This document shows positions 1-6,958 of a DNA stretch of 12,172 nucleotides, piece after piece. Position 1 is the first letter of the stretch, and each line of letters begins with the position of its first letter. Origin of the DNA: Bacteroidota bacterium (GTDB lineage: Bacteria > Bacteroidota > Bacteroidia > Bacteroidales > JADFUO01); contig JADFUO010000351.1 of NCBI GenBank assembly GCA_015222115.1, positions 1-12,172 on the forward strand. Reading direction: 5' to 3'. A program made the translations under genes and the position numbers. A model generated the notes under the pieces. It was not told the DNA's origin and made no database searches. It worked only from the letters and a program-made list of their open reading frames with translations.

Positions 1-2
1 TG

Positions 3-71
3 CTTCTTGATTATGATGATGACCATACACAAAAGAAGTTAAATCTGAAAACCGAGATACTCATCCGATGA
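3..71 (+). CDS. Possible 3' end of an upstream gene (partial)
   Basis: One frame is open from the window edge for 22 codons and stops at TGA 69-71. It encodes a hydrophilic tail ending in TEILIR, with an acidic run (DYDDD) near its start. The stop codon lies inside the first copy of the ATCCGATGA repeat, so the last residues are repeat-encoded. Another frame stays open to 42, so the assignment rests only on plausible composition. No family can be recognised from so short a tail. If real, the gene ends about 115 bp before the next start and could be co-transcribed with it. Confidence 0.35.
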   Translation, partial: LLDYDDDHTQKKLNLKTEILIR

Positions 72-166
72 CTTTTAATAACAAAATACGAAAAATAAAT
101 GAATTATGAAATCTCTTATGATGCAATATAAACTCATCCGATGACTTGGAGTCATCGGATGAGTAT
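57..166. repeat. Three-copy repeat forming a perfect hairpin
   Basis: The core ACTCATCCGATGACT occurs directly at 59-73 and 132-146 and inverted at 150-164. The second and third copies form a perfect 15-bp stem with a 3-nt loop (TGG, 147-149). The first copy, extended to 57-73, is complementary to 150-166 over 17 of 17 bases, so two exclusive foldings exist. There is no T-run after the hairpin, which argues against a simple intrinsic terminator. It ends about 22 bp before the next start codon. It most resembles a dispersed REP-like palindrome, but copy number elsewhere cannot be seen from here. Confidence 0.85.
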
Positions 167-188
167 CAAATAACCAAATTTTATCATT

Positions 189-1103
189 ATGAAAACAATT
201 TTATCATTATTTTTTATTTTTTTATTTTGCTTAACTTCATTTGCCCAAAAAATCAAAACAGCCACAGGTGAAGCACTGATCAGGCAGGAATCAAATATGA
301 CCATTAACGATGTAAAACGCAAGGCAATGGAGCGAGCCAAAATAGACGCTATTGAAAAAACATTCGGAAGTGCTATTATTCAGGGTAACAGGACGCTTAT
401 CAAAAATCAAACAAGCGGAGAAAAAGTTGAAACCAAAACCATTTTTAATACAATCGCCGATTCTTATGTTAACGGCGAATGGCTGAAAACATTAAGCGGC
501 CCTGATTATGAGGTAATTAACCGTGATGGAGAAATTTGGTATAAATGCACAATTAAAGGAAAAATCAGGGAAATGGAAGCCCCGAAGATAAGTTTTAAAG
601 TATATACACTGGATTGCCCGGAACTGAAATGTAAAACAGAAAAATTTTTAGAAGACGAAAATCTTTATTTGTATTTCAAAAGTCCGGTTAACGGTTATAT
701 AAATATTTTTTTGGATGACGGAAAAGATACATACAGATTATTACCTTACAGAAATTCATCACTGGTAAATTATTTTCCAGTAAAAGCTGATAAAGAATAT
801 ATCTTTTTTTCTGCTTCTCATGATTATTTGAATGAAAAGCACAATATTGACGAACAAGTGTTGTATGCCGAATCGCAAAGCGACCTGAATAAAATTTATG
901 TGATTTTTTCAGCTCAACATTTTACAAAACCTTTGCTTGAAGACAAAACACACGAACTGCTTTCGCCAGAGGACATTGCTGCAGGATACTCTTTACCGAA
1001 ATCAATTTCATCAGAAGGCTTTCAATACTGGTTACAAAAATTAAAATCAAAAGATAAAGTTGTTGAATCCGATTATATTTACATCTCAATTGATAAACCG
1101 TAA
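189..1103 (+). CDS. Secreted envelope protein with LPP20/FlgT-like N-domain and DUF4384-like C-domain
   Basis: The 304-residue product starts with a clear signal peptide (about 1-19, ending SFAQ) without a lipobox cysteine at the cleavage site, so it is probably soluble and periplasmic or surface-exposed. Residues about 24-126 contain the alternating helical pattern (KAMERAKIDAIEKTFG) seen in LPP20/FlgT-N-type domains. Residues about 158-295 resemble DUF4384, with the typical block around YFKSPVNGYINIFLDDG followed by YRLLPY. DUF4384 domains are common in Bacteroidota surface proteins and some are attached to kinases or caspase-like proteases, but no enzymatic function is known to me for this two-domain form. 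No TAnnTTTG promoter is evident upstream. The next gene follows after 59 bp with no clear promoter, so the two may share a transcript. The ATG at 189 is chosen because it begins the signal peptide. Confidence 0.85.
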   Translation: MKTILSLFFIFLFCLTSFAQKIKTATGEALIRQESNMTINDVKRKAMERAKIDAIEKTFGSAIIQGNRTLIKNQTSGEKVETKTIFNTIADSYVNGEWLKTLSGPDYEVINRDGEIWYKCTIKGKIREMEAPKISFKVYTLDCPELKCKTEKFLEDENLYLYFKSPVNGYINIFLDDGKDTYRLLPYRNSSLVNYFPVKADKEYIFFSASHDYLNEKHNIDEQVLYAESQSDLNKIYVIFSAQHFTKPLLEDKTHELLSPEDIAAGYSLPKSISSEGFQYWLQKLKSKDKVVESDYIYISIDKP

Positions 1104-1162
1104 AAATAAAAGTTTATAAGTTTTAGATTAAAAAAATTCCACAATTAAACCATCTATAACCA

Positions 1163-2998
1163 ATGTATTTTAACAAAAATTTTTTTCTTGGTCTTTTATT
1201 TATTTTTCTCAATTTTCAATTTATTGCTGCTCAGCCAGAAGTTGAAGAAGAAATTATTGAGGAAGAGGAAATAACAGAAGTGGAATTAAGAAAGATTTCT
1301 CTAAATCAATTGGTTAATGAAATACTATCGTGCACTGAATCAGAATATATTCTTACTGAGGCTGAAATTATGCCCGATGAGAAAGATATTATTTTCCAGA
1401 CGGACAAAATATTCTATACACCTTATGTTATAAAATCATTAAATTTTAAAAACAAATCTATTTATTTTTATGATTGTATATTTACTTTTCCTGAGAATTC
1501 CCCATTAGAATTTGAAGATTTAACATTTAATAAATTTAATTTCGTAAATTGTTGGTTTGATGTAAATTTATCAATTGAAAACTGCAGATTCAATACCAAT
1601 TATCCTGTTAAAATTCATAATTGCACATTTACTGATGATTTCCGTTTTATTGGAGAAAATTCAGAAATAGAAAAGATTGAATTTGTAAACTGTACTTTTA
1701 ATAAATCTCTGGATTTTGAGCTTGATGTTGAAGTTTTTTTAATGAAGGATTCAAAATTCATTGCCGACACTAATAAGTTTTTATCTGAAGATGAGGAATA
1801 TACATTTTACCAGCTTAACTTTTCTGAACATAATATTGGAAATTTCTATTTAAAAAATTGTGAATTCAACAGCAAAGGATTCAAAAATCTTTATTCCATT
1901 AATTTTGAAGCTACTGAAATTGGAAAATTTTATCTTGAACAAGTTAAACTTGAGACAATTAATTTAACTAATGCAACAATAACAAAATCCCTCTTAATTG
2001 ATTCACTTAAAGTTTCAGGATATATTGGAGTTCTGAATTTTGATTTCCCTTTTGAGAATTCAAATGTTCCGTGGTATAATATTAAAGGTGAGAAGTTCTG
2101 CATTTTTCAAAATATAAACTCATCGGTTCAAATACCTTATCAGCCAAAAACCGATGAAGCACTTGTAAACGAAATACTTTATAACGACCTTATAAGTGCA
2201 TACAACAAATTTAATGCAATGTATCATACAAGAGGGGATATTACATCGGCTAACGGTTCTTACGTTGAAATTAAAGATATTGAAACACGCAGACTAAAAT
2301 ATTTATACCAAACAAACCCAAACTTTAACATTTACCTGAATTATAAACTTAATGTTTTTTTAAAATATTTCTCTGATTATGCAACAAATCCTGCAAGGTC
2401 ACTTATCGTTTCACTTTATGTGATTATAATTTTCAGTGTTTTTTATTTTTTCACTTTTTCTAAATGGGATGGTATTAATTATAAATACTTTATCAGGAAA
2501 TATAAATCACTGGCAATGTATTTTATGTCTGAAAAAAGTTTACAGGAATTTTATTTCAATGAAATAGAAAATGAATACCTGGATTTTAATCAATTCAAAA
2601 TAAAATATCTTAATAAAAAAAATAAAATTCCATTTTTTATCAGGTTATTTGGCGCTCCGCTGTATGGTTTTTGGATGGCAAAACACAGGATTTCAATATT
2701 TGTTTATAAAAAAATCGAGATACTTGGTGGTACTTGGGATTCACTTACAATTAGCAGAAAAGTATCAGTTGGACTAATTGTTAGTTTTTTACTTTTTTTA
2801 TATTTCCTGTTTGTAATCTTGATTAAAAGCATCAATGCATTTATATTAAGCTTGAATATGTTTATCATAATTGGATTTGGATTAATACCGGAAAAAGGTT
2901 TAGCCATGTATTTAGGCGTAATTGAAGGTATTATCGGCTGGTTCCTCCTTACAATTTTCACTATAACTTTGCTTAGCCAGGTGCTTCAAAGTATATAA
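1163..2998 (+). CDS. Pentapeptide-like domain fused to a two-helix ion-channel module
   Basis: This 611-residue protein has a signal peptide (1-23, ending IAAQ), then an unusually acidic stretch (26-41). Residues about 90-300 carry pentapeptide-like beta-solenoid strands with repeated FxNCxF patterns (for example FVNCWF, IENCRF, IHNCTF, FVNCTF, LKNCEF). A linker (about 330-405) contains YNKFNAMYHTRGD and ends NPARSL, matching the linker usual between pentapeptide repeats and ion-channel domains. Helices lie at about 412-432, 533-555 and 580-606. Between the last two is a re-entrant pore-like segment (557-576) reading IIGFGLIP where K+ channels have T(V/I)G(Y/F)GD. With the signal peptide outside and one helix crossing in, the pore loop would face the periplasm, as channel topology requires. 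The filter Thr and Asp are replaced by Ile569 and Leu574, so K+ selectivity is uncertain. It may be an ion channel, a non-selective pore or a sensor. Confidence 0.75.
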   Translation: MYFNKNFFLGLLFIFLNFQFIAAQPEVEEEIIEEEEITEVELRKISLNQLVNEILSCTESEYILTEAEIMPDEKDIIFQTDKIFYTPYVIKSLNFKNKSIYFYDCIFTFPENSPLEFEDLTFNKFNFVNCWFDVNLSIENCRFNTNYPVKIHNCTFTDDFRFIGENSEIEKIEFVNCTFNKSLDFELDVEVFLMKDSKFIADTNKFLSEDEEYTFYQLNFSEHNIGNFYLKNCEFNSKGFKNLYSINFEATEIGKFYLEQVKLETINLTNATITKSLLIDSLKVSGYIGVLNFDFPFENSNVPWYNIKGEKFCIFQNINSSVQIPYQPKTDEALVNEILYNDLISAYNKFNAMYHTRGDITSANGSYVEIKDIETRRLKYLYQTNPNFNIYLNYKLNVFLKYFSDYATNPARSLIVSLYVIIIFSVFYFFTFSKWDGINYKYFIRKYKSLAMYFMSEKSLQEFYFNEIENEYLDFNQFKIKYLNKKNKIPFFIRLFGAPLYGFWMAKHRISIFVYKKIEILGGTWDSLTISRKVSVGLIVSFLLFLYFLFVILIKSINAFILSLNMFIIIGFGLIPEKGLAMYLGVIEGIIGWFLLTIFTITLLSQVLQSI

Positions 2999-3067
2999 AA
3001 ATCATCATTTATATAAACTATAGTTAATAAGCAAGTTACAGAAGCAATATTTTAAAAACTTGTTAAA

Positions 3068-3133
3068 AAATCAGATTTTAAAAGGTAATATTATAAAACC
3101 TTTAACTTATTATATATTACCGTTATCTGATTT
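3068..3133. repeat. Compound AT-rich inverted repeat
   Basis: Outer arms AAATCAGAT (3068-3076) and ATCTGATTT (3125-3133) pair over 9 bp. Inner arms GGTAATAT (3084-3091) and ATATTACC (3114-3121) pair over 8 bp, with short asymmetric internal loops between. It lies between the end of the channel-like gene and the promoter of the GWxTD gene. It could end the upstream transcript or be a decayed mobile palindrome. There is no T-run directly after it. Confidence 0.6.
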
Positions 3134-3137
3134 CTAC

Positions 3138-3168
3138 TTGACTAAACAATTATTTTTTAGTAATTTTG
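3138..3168 (+). promoter_or_regulatory. Bacteroidota promoter for the GWxTD gene
   Basis: TTG (3138-3140) is followed after 20 nt by TAATTTTG (3161-3168), a full match to the phylum's -33/-7 consensus TTG/TAnnTTTG. Transcription would start near 3174, giving a leader of about 150 nt that includes the 3219-3289 palindrome. Confidence 0.7.
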
Positions 3169-3218
3169 TTTATACTAAATCTTAACATGTTTACGAAGTA
3201 AAAGTTGTTTAGAGTTAG

Positions 3219-3289
3219 TTATACCGATAGGAACAACCTTTTAAATTTGACAAAACTTGTCCGTATGGACCTGTTCCGTATCGGTATAA
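3219..3289. repeat. Long bulged palindrome with inner hairpin (MITE/REP-like)
   Basis: TTATACCGATAGGAACA (3219-3235) pairs with 3272-3289 over 17 bp, interrupted by one extra G in the right arm. The loop contains a second small palindrome, GTCCGTATGGAC (3259-3270). Nested, near-perfect structure of about 70 bp in an intergenic region is typical of non-autonomous IS200/IS605-related or REP elements, but no transposase or second copy is present in this window, so mobility is an inference. It lies in the probable 5' leader of the next gene, 35 nt before its ATG. Confidence 0.7.
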
Positions 3290-3324
3290 AAACCGAATAT
3301 TTAAATTTTAAATACAAAATTATT

Positions 3325-4797
3325 ATGAAAAAAATATTTTTTTTAACACTCGGCTTAATTTTATCAATTGGTATTAATATTACAAATGGTAAAAATTTAC
3401 AGGCTTATCTTTCTACTACAACTTTTTATTCACCTACTGATGGTCCTTATATTGAGACTTATATGTCGGTATTTGGAAACAGTATAATTTTCATTAAAAA
3501 AGACAATGGCAAATTTCAAGGAACAATTGAAGTTATAATGATATTCAGAAAAGATAAAAAAATTGAAGATTTTGCCAAATATGAATTATTAAGCCCCGAA
3601 GTTGATGATACAACAAACATTAATTTCAATTTTATTGATCAACAACGGTTTGCTTTACCTAACGGCACTTATGAATTTGAATTAATTATTTCTGATAAAA
3701 ACAAGGAAGATAAACCTTTTAGTATTACCGAACCTATCATTATTAATTATCCCCAGGATAAAATTTCGGTTTCAGGCATTGAACTGATTGAATCTTATAC
3801 TAAAACATCCAATCCTAACATCTTAACAAAAAGCGGATATGATTTTATCCCTTATATAACTAACTTTTATCCTGAAGACATTAACAAACTTACCTTTTAT
3901 TCAGAAGTTTATAATACAGAAAAAGTTTTTGGAGAAAACCATAAATTTATAATTTCTTATTTTATACAATCATTCGAAACCTCTAAGAAACTTCCTGATT
4001 ATTTTAAAATCAAAAGGGAAAATACAAAACCCGTAAATATTATCTTCAATGAGTTTGATATTAGCAGATTACCTTCAGGAAATTATAAATTGGTTATTGA
4101 AGTAAGAGACAAAGAAAACAATATTGTAGCATTTAACAAATTATTCTTTCAACGCAGTAATCCAAACATACAATTTGATGTTAGTGATATTACTGCTTTA
4201 AGTGTTGAAAACAGTTTTGCAAGTAAAATTACAAGCAAGGATACTTTAAAGGAATATATACGTTCGCTTAGCCCAATATCTTCTCAAATTGAAAGAACAT
4301 TTGCCTTTAAACAACTTATGAGTTCCGACCTGCAAACCATGCAACAATATTTTCTAAACTTTTGGCTAAGCCGCGATAATACAAATCCCGAACAAGCATG
4401 GCTTAATTATCTGGTAGAAGTTAATAAAGTTAATGCTGCTTACAAAACGCCTATAAAAAAAGGATATGATACTGATCGTGGAAGAGTTTACTTAAAGTAT
4501 GGGCCTCCTAATATAATTACCGAAAGTTATAACGAACCGAGTGCTTATCCTTACGAAATATGGCATTATTACACACTTGGAAAAGGTCAAAGAAACAAGA
4601 AATTTGTTTTTTATACTTTAGATATTGTTACAAACGACTTTACACTTTTGCATTCTGATGCTTTTGGAGAGCTTTCAAATTACAGATGGCAGGTTGATCT
4701 TCACAGAAGAGACTTTGATCCAAGTAACCTGGACATAACAAGACCACCTGATGCATGGGGTAATAAAGCTAATGATTATTATAACATCCCACGTTAA
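3325..4797 (+). CDS. GWxTD domain-containing secreted protein
   Basis: From ATG 3325 the product is 490 residues with a signal peptide (about 1-22, MKKIFFLTLG start, ending TNGK). The frame continues upstream to a TTG at 3205, but that part is palindrome read-through and would bury the signal peptide, so the ATG is preferred. The middle (about 24-280) looks like beta-rich sandwich domains with phrases such as LPNGTYEFEL and LPSGNYKLVIEV. The C-terminal part contains the GWxTD-domain block around KGYDTDRGRVYLKYGPPN (379-396), followed by YPYEIWHYY and closing with a DPSNLDITRPPDAWG segment. Here the motif Trp is Tyr (GYDTD). The family is widespread in Bacteroidota and Acidobacteriota and its role is unknown to me; secretion to the periplasm or outer envelope is the safe inference. 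It has its own promoter, and a separate promoter precedes the next gene. Confidence 0.85.
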   Translation: MKKIFFLTLGLILSIGINITNGKNLQAYLSTTTFYSPTDGPYIETYMSVFGNSIIFIKKDNGKFQGTIEVIMIFRKDKKIEDFAKYELLSPEVDDTTNINFNFIDQQRFALPNGTYEFELIISDKNKEDKPFSITEPIIINYPQDKISVSGIELIESYTKTSNPNILTKSGYDFIPYITNFYPEDINKLTFYSEVYNTEKVFGENHKFIISYFIQSFETSKKLPDYFKIKRENTKPVNIIFNEFDISRLPSGNYKLVIEVRDKENNIVAFNKLFFQRSNPNIQFDVSDITALSVENSFASKITSKDTLKEYIRSLSPISSQIERTFAFKQLMSSDLQTMQQYFLNFWLSRDNTNPEQAWLNYLVEVNKVNAAYKTPIKKGYDTDRGRVYLKYGPPNIITESYNEPSAYPYEIWHYYTLGKGQRNKKFVFYTLDIVTNDFTLLHSDAFGELSNYRWQVDLHRRDFDPSNLDITRPPDAWGNKANDYYNIPR

Positions 4798-4823
4798 TTT
4801 CAAAACTTTTAACAAATAAATAA

Positions 4824-4852
4824 TTTGTTTTTCAAATATTGAATTATTTTTG
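4824..4852 (+). promoter_or_regulatory. Bacteroidota promoter for the acyltransferase gene
   Basis: TTTG (4824-4827) is followed after 17 nt by TATTTTTG (4845-4852). The spacing is a little short but within the usual range. Transcription would start near 4858, leaving about 30 nt before the ATG at 4889. Confidence 0.55.
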
Positions 4853-4888
4853 CATTTGTTAATGTTTTCATAACTATTGATAATCTCA

Positions 4889-5761
4889 ATGTTTATTATT
4901 TACAATATTTTCAGGTTTTTTGCATGGTTGATTTCCAAACTTCCGTTTTGCCTGCTTTATATTATCTCAGATATTTTATATTTTTTAATCTATTATTTAG
5001 TAGGATACCGTAAAAAAGTCACTTTAAATAATTTAAGAAATTCTTTTCCGGATAAAAGCGACAAAGAAATAAAATCTATTGCTAAAAAGTTTTACAGGAA
5101 TTTTTCTGATACTATCATAGAAGTTATAAAAATAAGAAGCATCACAAAAAAATCGTTAAATAAACGTGTCAGATTTAATAATTTTGAAATAATTGAAGAA
5201 TTATATAAAAGAAATAAAAATGTTTTTATAACTCTAGGTCATTGCGGCAACTGGGAATGGCTGGGTCTTAACGTCTCTTTAAATGCTTTGTATTCTCCAT
5301 TTGCAATAGTAAAACCCCTGAATAATCCGTTTTTCGAAAAATACATAACAAAATTAAGAACAAAATATTACAATAACCTGATACCTATCAAGCAAACTTA
5401 TCGCACACTTATTAATAATAAAAATGAACTTTGTTTTGTTCTTATAGTTTCTGACCAATCACCTGCTAAAAGCGAAATTAATCACTGGACAACTTTTCTA
5501 AACCAGGAAACCCCTGTATATTTAGGTACTGAAAAAATTTCAAAAGCATTGGATTATGCGGTTGTATTTTCTGATATTCAAAGAATCAAACGTGGCTATT
5601 ATGAAGTAACCGTTATGGAAATTACCGACAATCCTAAAGAAACTACCGAATATGAAATCACTGAAAAATATTATCGTTTATTAGAAGAAGCAATAAAAAA
5701 GCACCCGGATAACTGGCTGTGGTCGCACCGCCGTTGGAAACATAAAAAGGTTGATAACTAA
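4889..5761 (+). CDS. Lipid A-type lysophospholipid acyltransferase (LpxL/HtrB family)
   Basis: The 290-residue product matches the LpxL/HtrB family in length and order. It has an N-terminal membrane anchor (about 20-42), the VTLNNLRNSFPDKS block (44-57) typical of the family, and the catalytic HX4E motif in GHCGNWEW (His118, Glu123). The SDQSPAK segment (188-194) and the C-terminal PDNWLWSHRRWK (273-284) are also family signatures. Known members transfer an acyl chain from acyl-ACP to a lipid A precursor at the inner face of the cytoplasmic membrane; Bacteroidota homologues can also act on other lipids such as ornithine or flavolipids, so the exact acceptor is uncertain. An in-frame TTG lies 12 bp upstream at 4877, but the ATG at 4889 is preferred. 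The glycosyltransferase downstream supports a role in surface glycolipid synthesis. Confidence 0.88.
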   Translation: MFIIYNIFRFFAWLISKLPFCLLYIISDILYFLIYYLVGYRKKVTLNNLRNSFPDKSDKEIKSIAKKFYRNFSDTIIEVIKIRSITKKSLNKRVRFNNFEIIEELYKRNKNVFITLGHCGNWEWLGLNVSLNALYSPFAIVKPLNNPFFEKYITKLRTKYYNNLIPIKQTYRTLINNKNELCFVLIVSDQSPAKSEINHWTTFLNQETPVYLGTEKISKALDYAVVFSDIQRIKRGYYEVTVMEITDNPKETTEYEITEKYYRLLEEAIKKHPDNWLWSHRRWKHKKVDN

Positions 5762-5817
5762 AACTAAAGCCATCTGTAATGAAAATTATACTTTTTATAA
5801 TAAATAACAATCAAGTT

Positions 5818-5880
5818 GGCAGTCTGCAGTCTTCAGTCGGCAAAAATTAAATTGCTGACTGCCGACTGGTGTATGAAGAC
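5818..5880. repeat. CAGTC/TGCCGACTG-type inverted repeat
   Basis: CAGTCGGCA (5834-5842) pairs with TGCCGACTG (5860-5868), and the flanking GTCTTCA (5829-5835) pairs with TGAAGAC (5874-5880). The left side also carries degenerate CAGTC units (GGCAGTCTGCAGTCTTCAGTC). This style of CAGTC/GGCAGTC repeat is one I recall from intergenic regions of many Bacteroidota genomes. It lies between the acyltransferase stop and the glycosyltransferase promoter. Confidence 0.7.
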
Positions 5881-5893
5881 TTATTTTTATAAA

Positions 5894-5901
5894 TATTTTT
5901 G
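5894..5901 (+). promoter_or_regulatory. Possible -7 element for the glycosyltransferase gene
   Basis: TATTTTTG matches TAnnTTTG, but no TTG is found at the -33 position, where the tail of the inverted repeat sits. A start near 5907 would leave a very short leader. It is followed by AAGGA (5906-5910), a possible ribosome binding site 13 nt before the TTG start. Confidence 0.35.
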
Positions 5902-5923
5902 TATTAAGGAATAATTAAATATT

Positions 5924-6958
5924 TTGCCAAAGATAGCTATCGTCATATTAAACTGGAACGGGAAGAAATTTCTTGAAGATTTTCTTCCTTCAGTTATAAA
6001 GTACAGCATAAATGATGCTGAAATCATTATTGCTGACAATGCTTCGGAAGACGGTTCTATTGATTACTTAAAAAATAATTTCCCAAATATCAGGATAATC
6101 AAAAATAAAATTAACGAAGGTTTTTCAAAAGGATATAATGATGCATTAAAACAGGTTGAAGCAGACTATTATATTTTACTAAATTCTGATATTGAAGTTA
6201 CAGATAACTGGATAAACCCTGTAATTAAATTAATGGAAAACGACAAAAAAATTGCAGCTTGTCAGCCAAAGATAAAATCATATAACAACCCTGAAAAATT
6301 TGAATATGCCGGTGCAGCAGGTGGATATATTGATAAATACGGTTATCCGTTTTGCAGAGGACGATTATTTCAAACTATTGAAAAAGACAACAAACAATAT
6401 GATGATGTTGTTGAAGTATTTTGGGCTTCAGGTGCATGTATGTTTGTCAGGGCTGACCTTTATCATAAATATGGCGGTCTGGATAACGATTTTTTTGCAC
6501 ACATGGAAGAAATTGATTTCTGCTGGCGATTAAAAAACGAAGGTTATAAAATTATGTTCTGCCCGTATTCAACCGTTTATCATATTGGCGGTGGTACTTT
6601 GCCTAAAAGTTCCTCACGTAAAACTTATCTTAATTTCAGGAATAATTTAACATTATTATATAAAAACCTGCCAAAAAACCGGCTGTTTAAAACTTTTTGT
6701 GCCAGATTATTTTTAGATGGTGCAGCTGCATTTAAATTTTTACTTCAAGGAGGTTTCAAAGACTTTATTGCAGTTAACCGGGCACATTTCAGCTTTTACA
6801 GAAACTTTTCAAAAATCAAGCAAAAAAGAAATCAGTTAAAACAAAACAAAGTTTCTATGATATACAATTCAAATATTGCTTATGATTATTTCATCAAAAG
6901 AAAAAAATATTTCTTTGAACTTAATTCAGATAAGTTTGAGATAAAAACGATTATCTAA
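5924..6958 (+). CDS. Glycosyltransferase family 2, TTG start
   Basis: The 344-residue product is a GT2 (GT-A fold) enzyme of the rhamnosyltransferase/WbbL-like group. It starts with PKIAIVILNWNG, has the nucleotide-binding IIADNASEDGS block (34-44), a DXD-type site as LLNSD (85-89), WASGACMFVR (167-176) and the acceptor/catalytic block HMEEIDFCWRLKNEGY (193-208), then HIGGGT (220-225). The start must be TTG 5924: a TAA stop precedes it in frame at 5912, and the first internal Met is far inside the fold at residue 104. The C-terminal 100 residues are basic with one hydrophobic patch (about 262-275), suggesting membrane association. It probably adds a sugar to a lipid-linked or envelope glycan; donor and acceptor cannot be told. 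Its stop overlaps the convergent aroQ gene by 8 bp. Confidence 0.88.
   Translation: MPKIAIVILNWNGKKFLEDFLPSVIKYSINDAEIIIADNASEDGSIDYLKNNFPNIRIIKNKINEGFSKGYNDALKQVEADYYILLNSDIEVTDNWINPVIKLMENDKKIAACQPKIKSYNNPEKFEYAGAAGGYIDKYGYPFCRGRLFQTIEKDNKQYDDVVEVFWASGACMFVRADLYHKYGGLDNDFFAHMEEIDFCWRLKNEGYKIMFCPYSTVYHIGGGTLPKSSSRKTYLNFRNNLTLLYKNLPKNRLFKTFCARLFLDGAAAFKFLLQGGFKDFIAVNRAHFSFYRNFSKIKQKRNQLKQNKVSMIYNSNIAYDYFIKRKKYFFELNSDKFEIKTII

Larger units (their letters stand above)
2999..3324 (+). other. Structured intergenic region and leader
   Basis: This 326-bp stretch has no convincing gene. It holds, in order, an AT-rich compound inverted repeat (3068-3133), a promoter (3138-3168) and a long bulged palindrome (3219-3289) inside the expected leader of the next gene. 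The open frame from TTG 3205 into the following gene encodes 40 residues that are largely the palindrome read through, so I do not treat them as protein. Confidence 0.7.

Noticed and set aside
2704..2961. 85-codon minus-strand frame inside the channel-like gene
   Set aside because: It lies opposite well-supported membrane-segment coding and has no recognisable domain.
3205..3324. N-terminal extension of the GWxTD protein from TTG 3205
   Set aside because: It translates the palindrome, would place 40 residues before a clear signal peptide, and has no family support.
6300..6533. 77-codon frame within the glycosyltransferase gene
   Set aside because: It overlaps the conserved catalytic block of the GT2 enzyme in another frame and has no supporting features.
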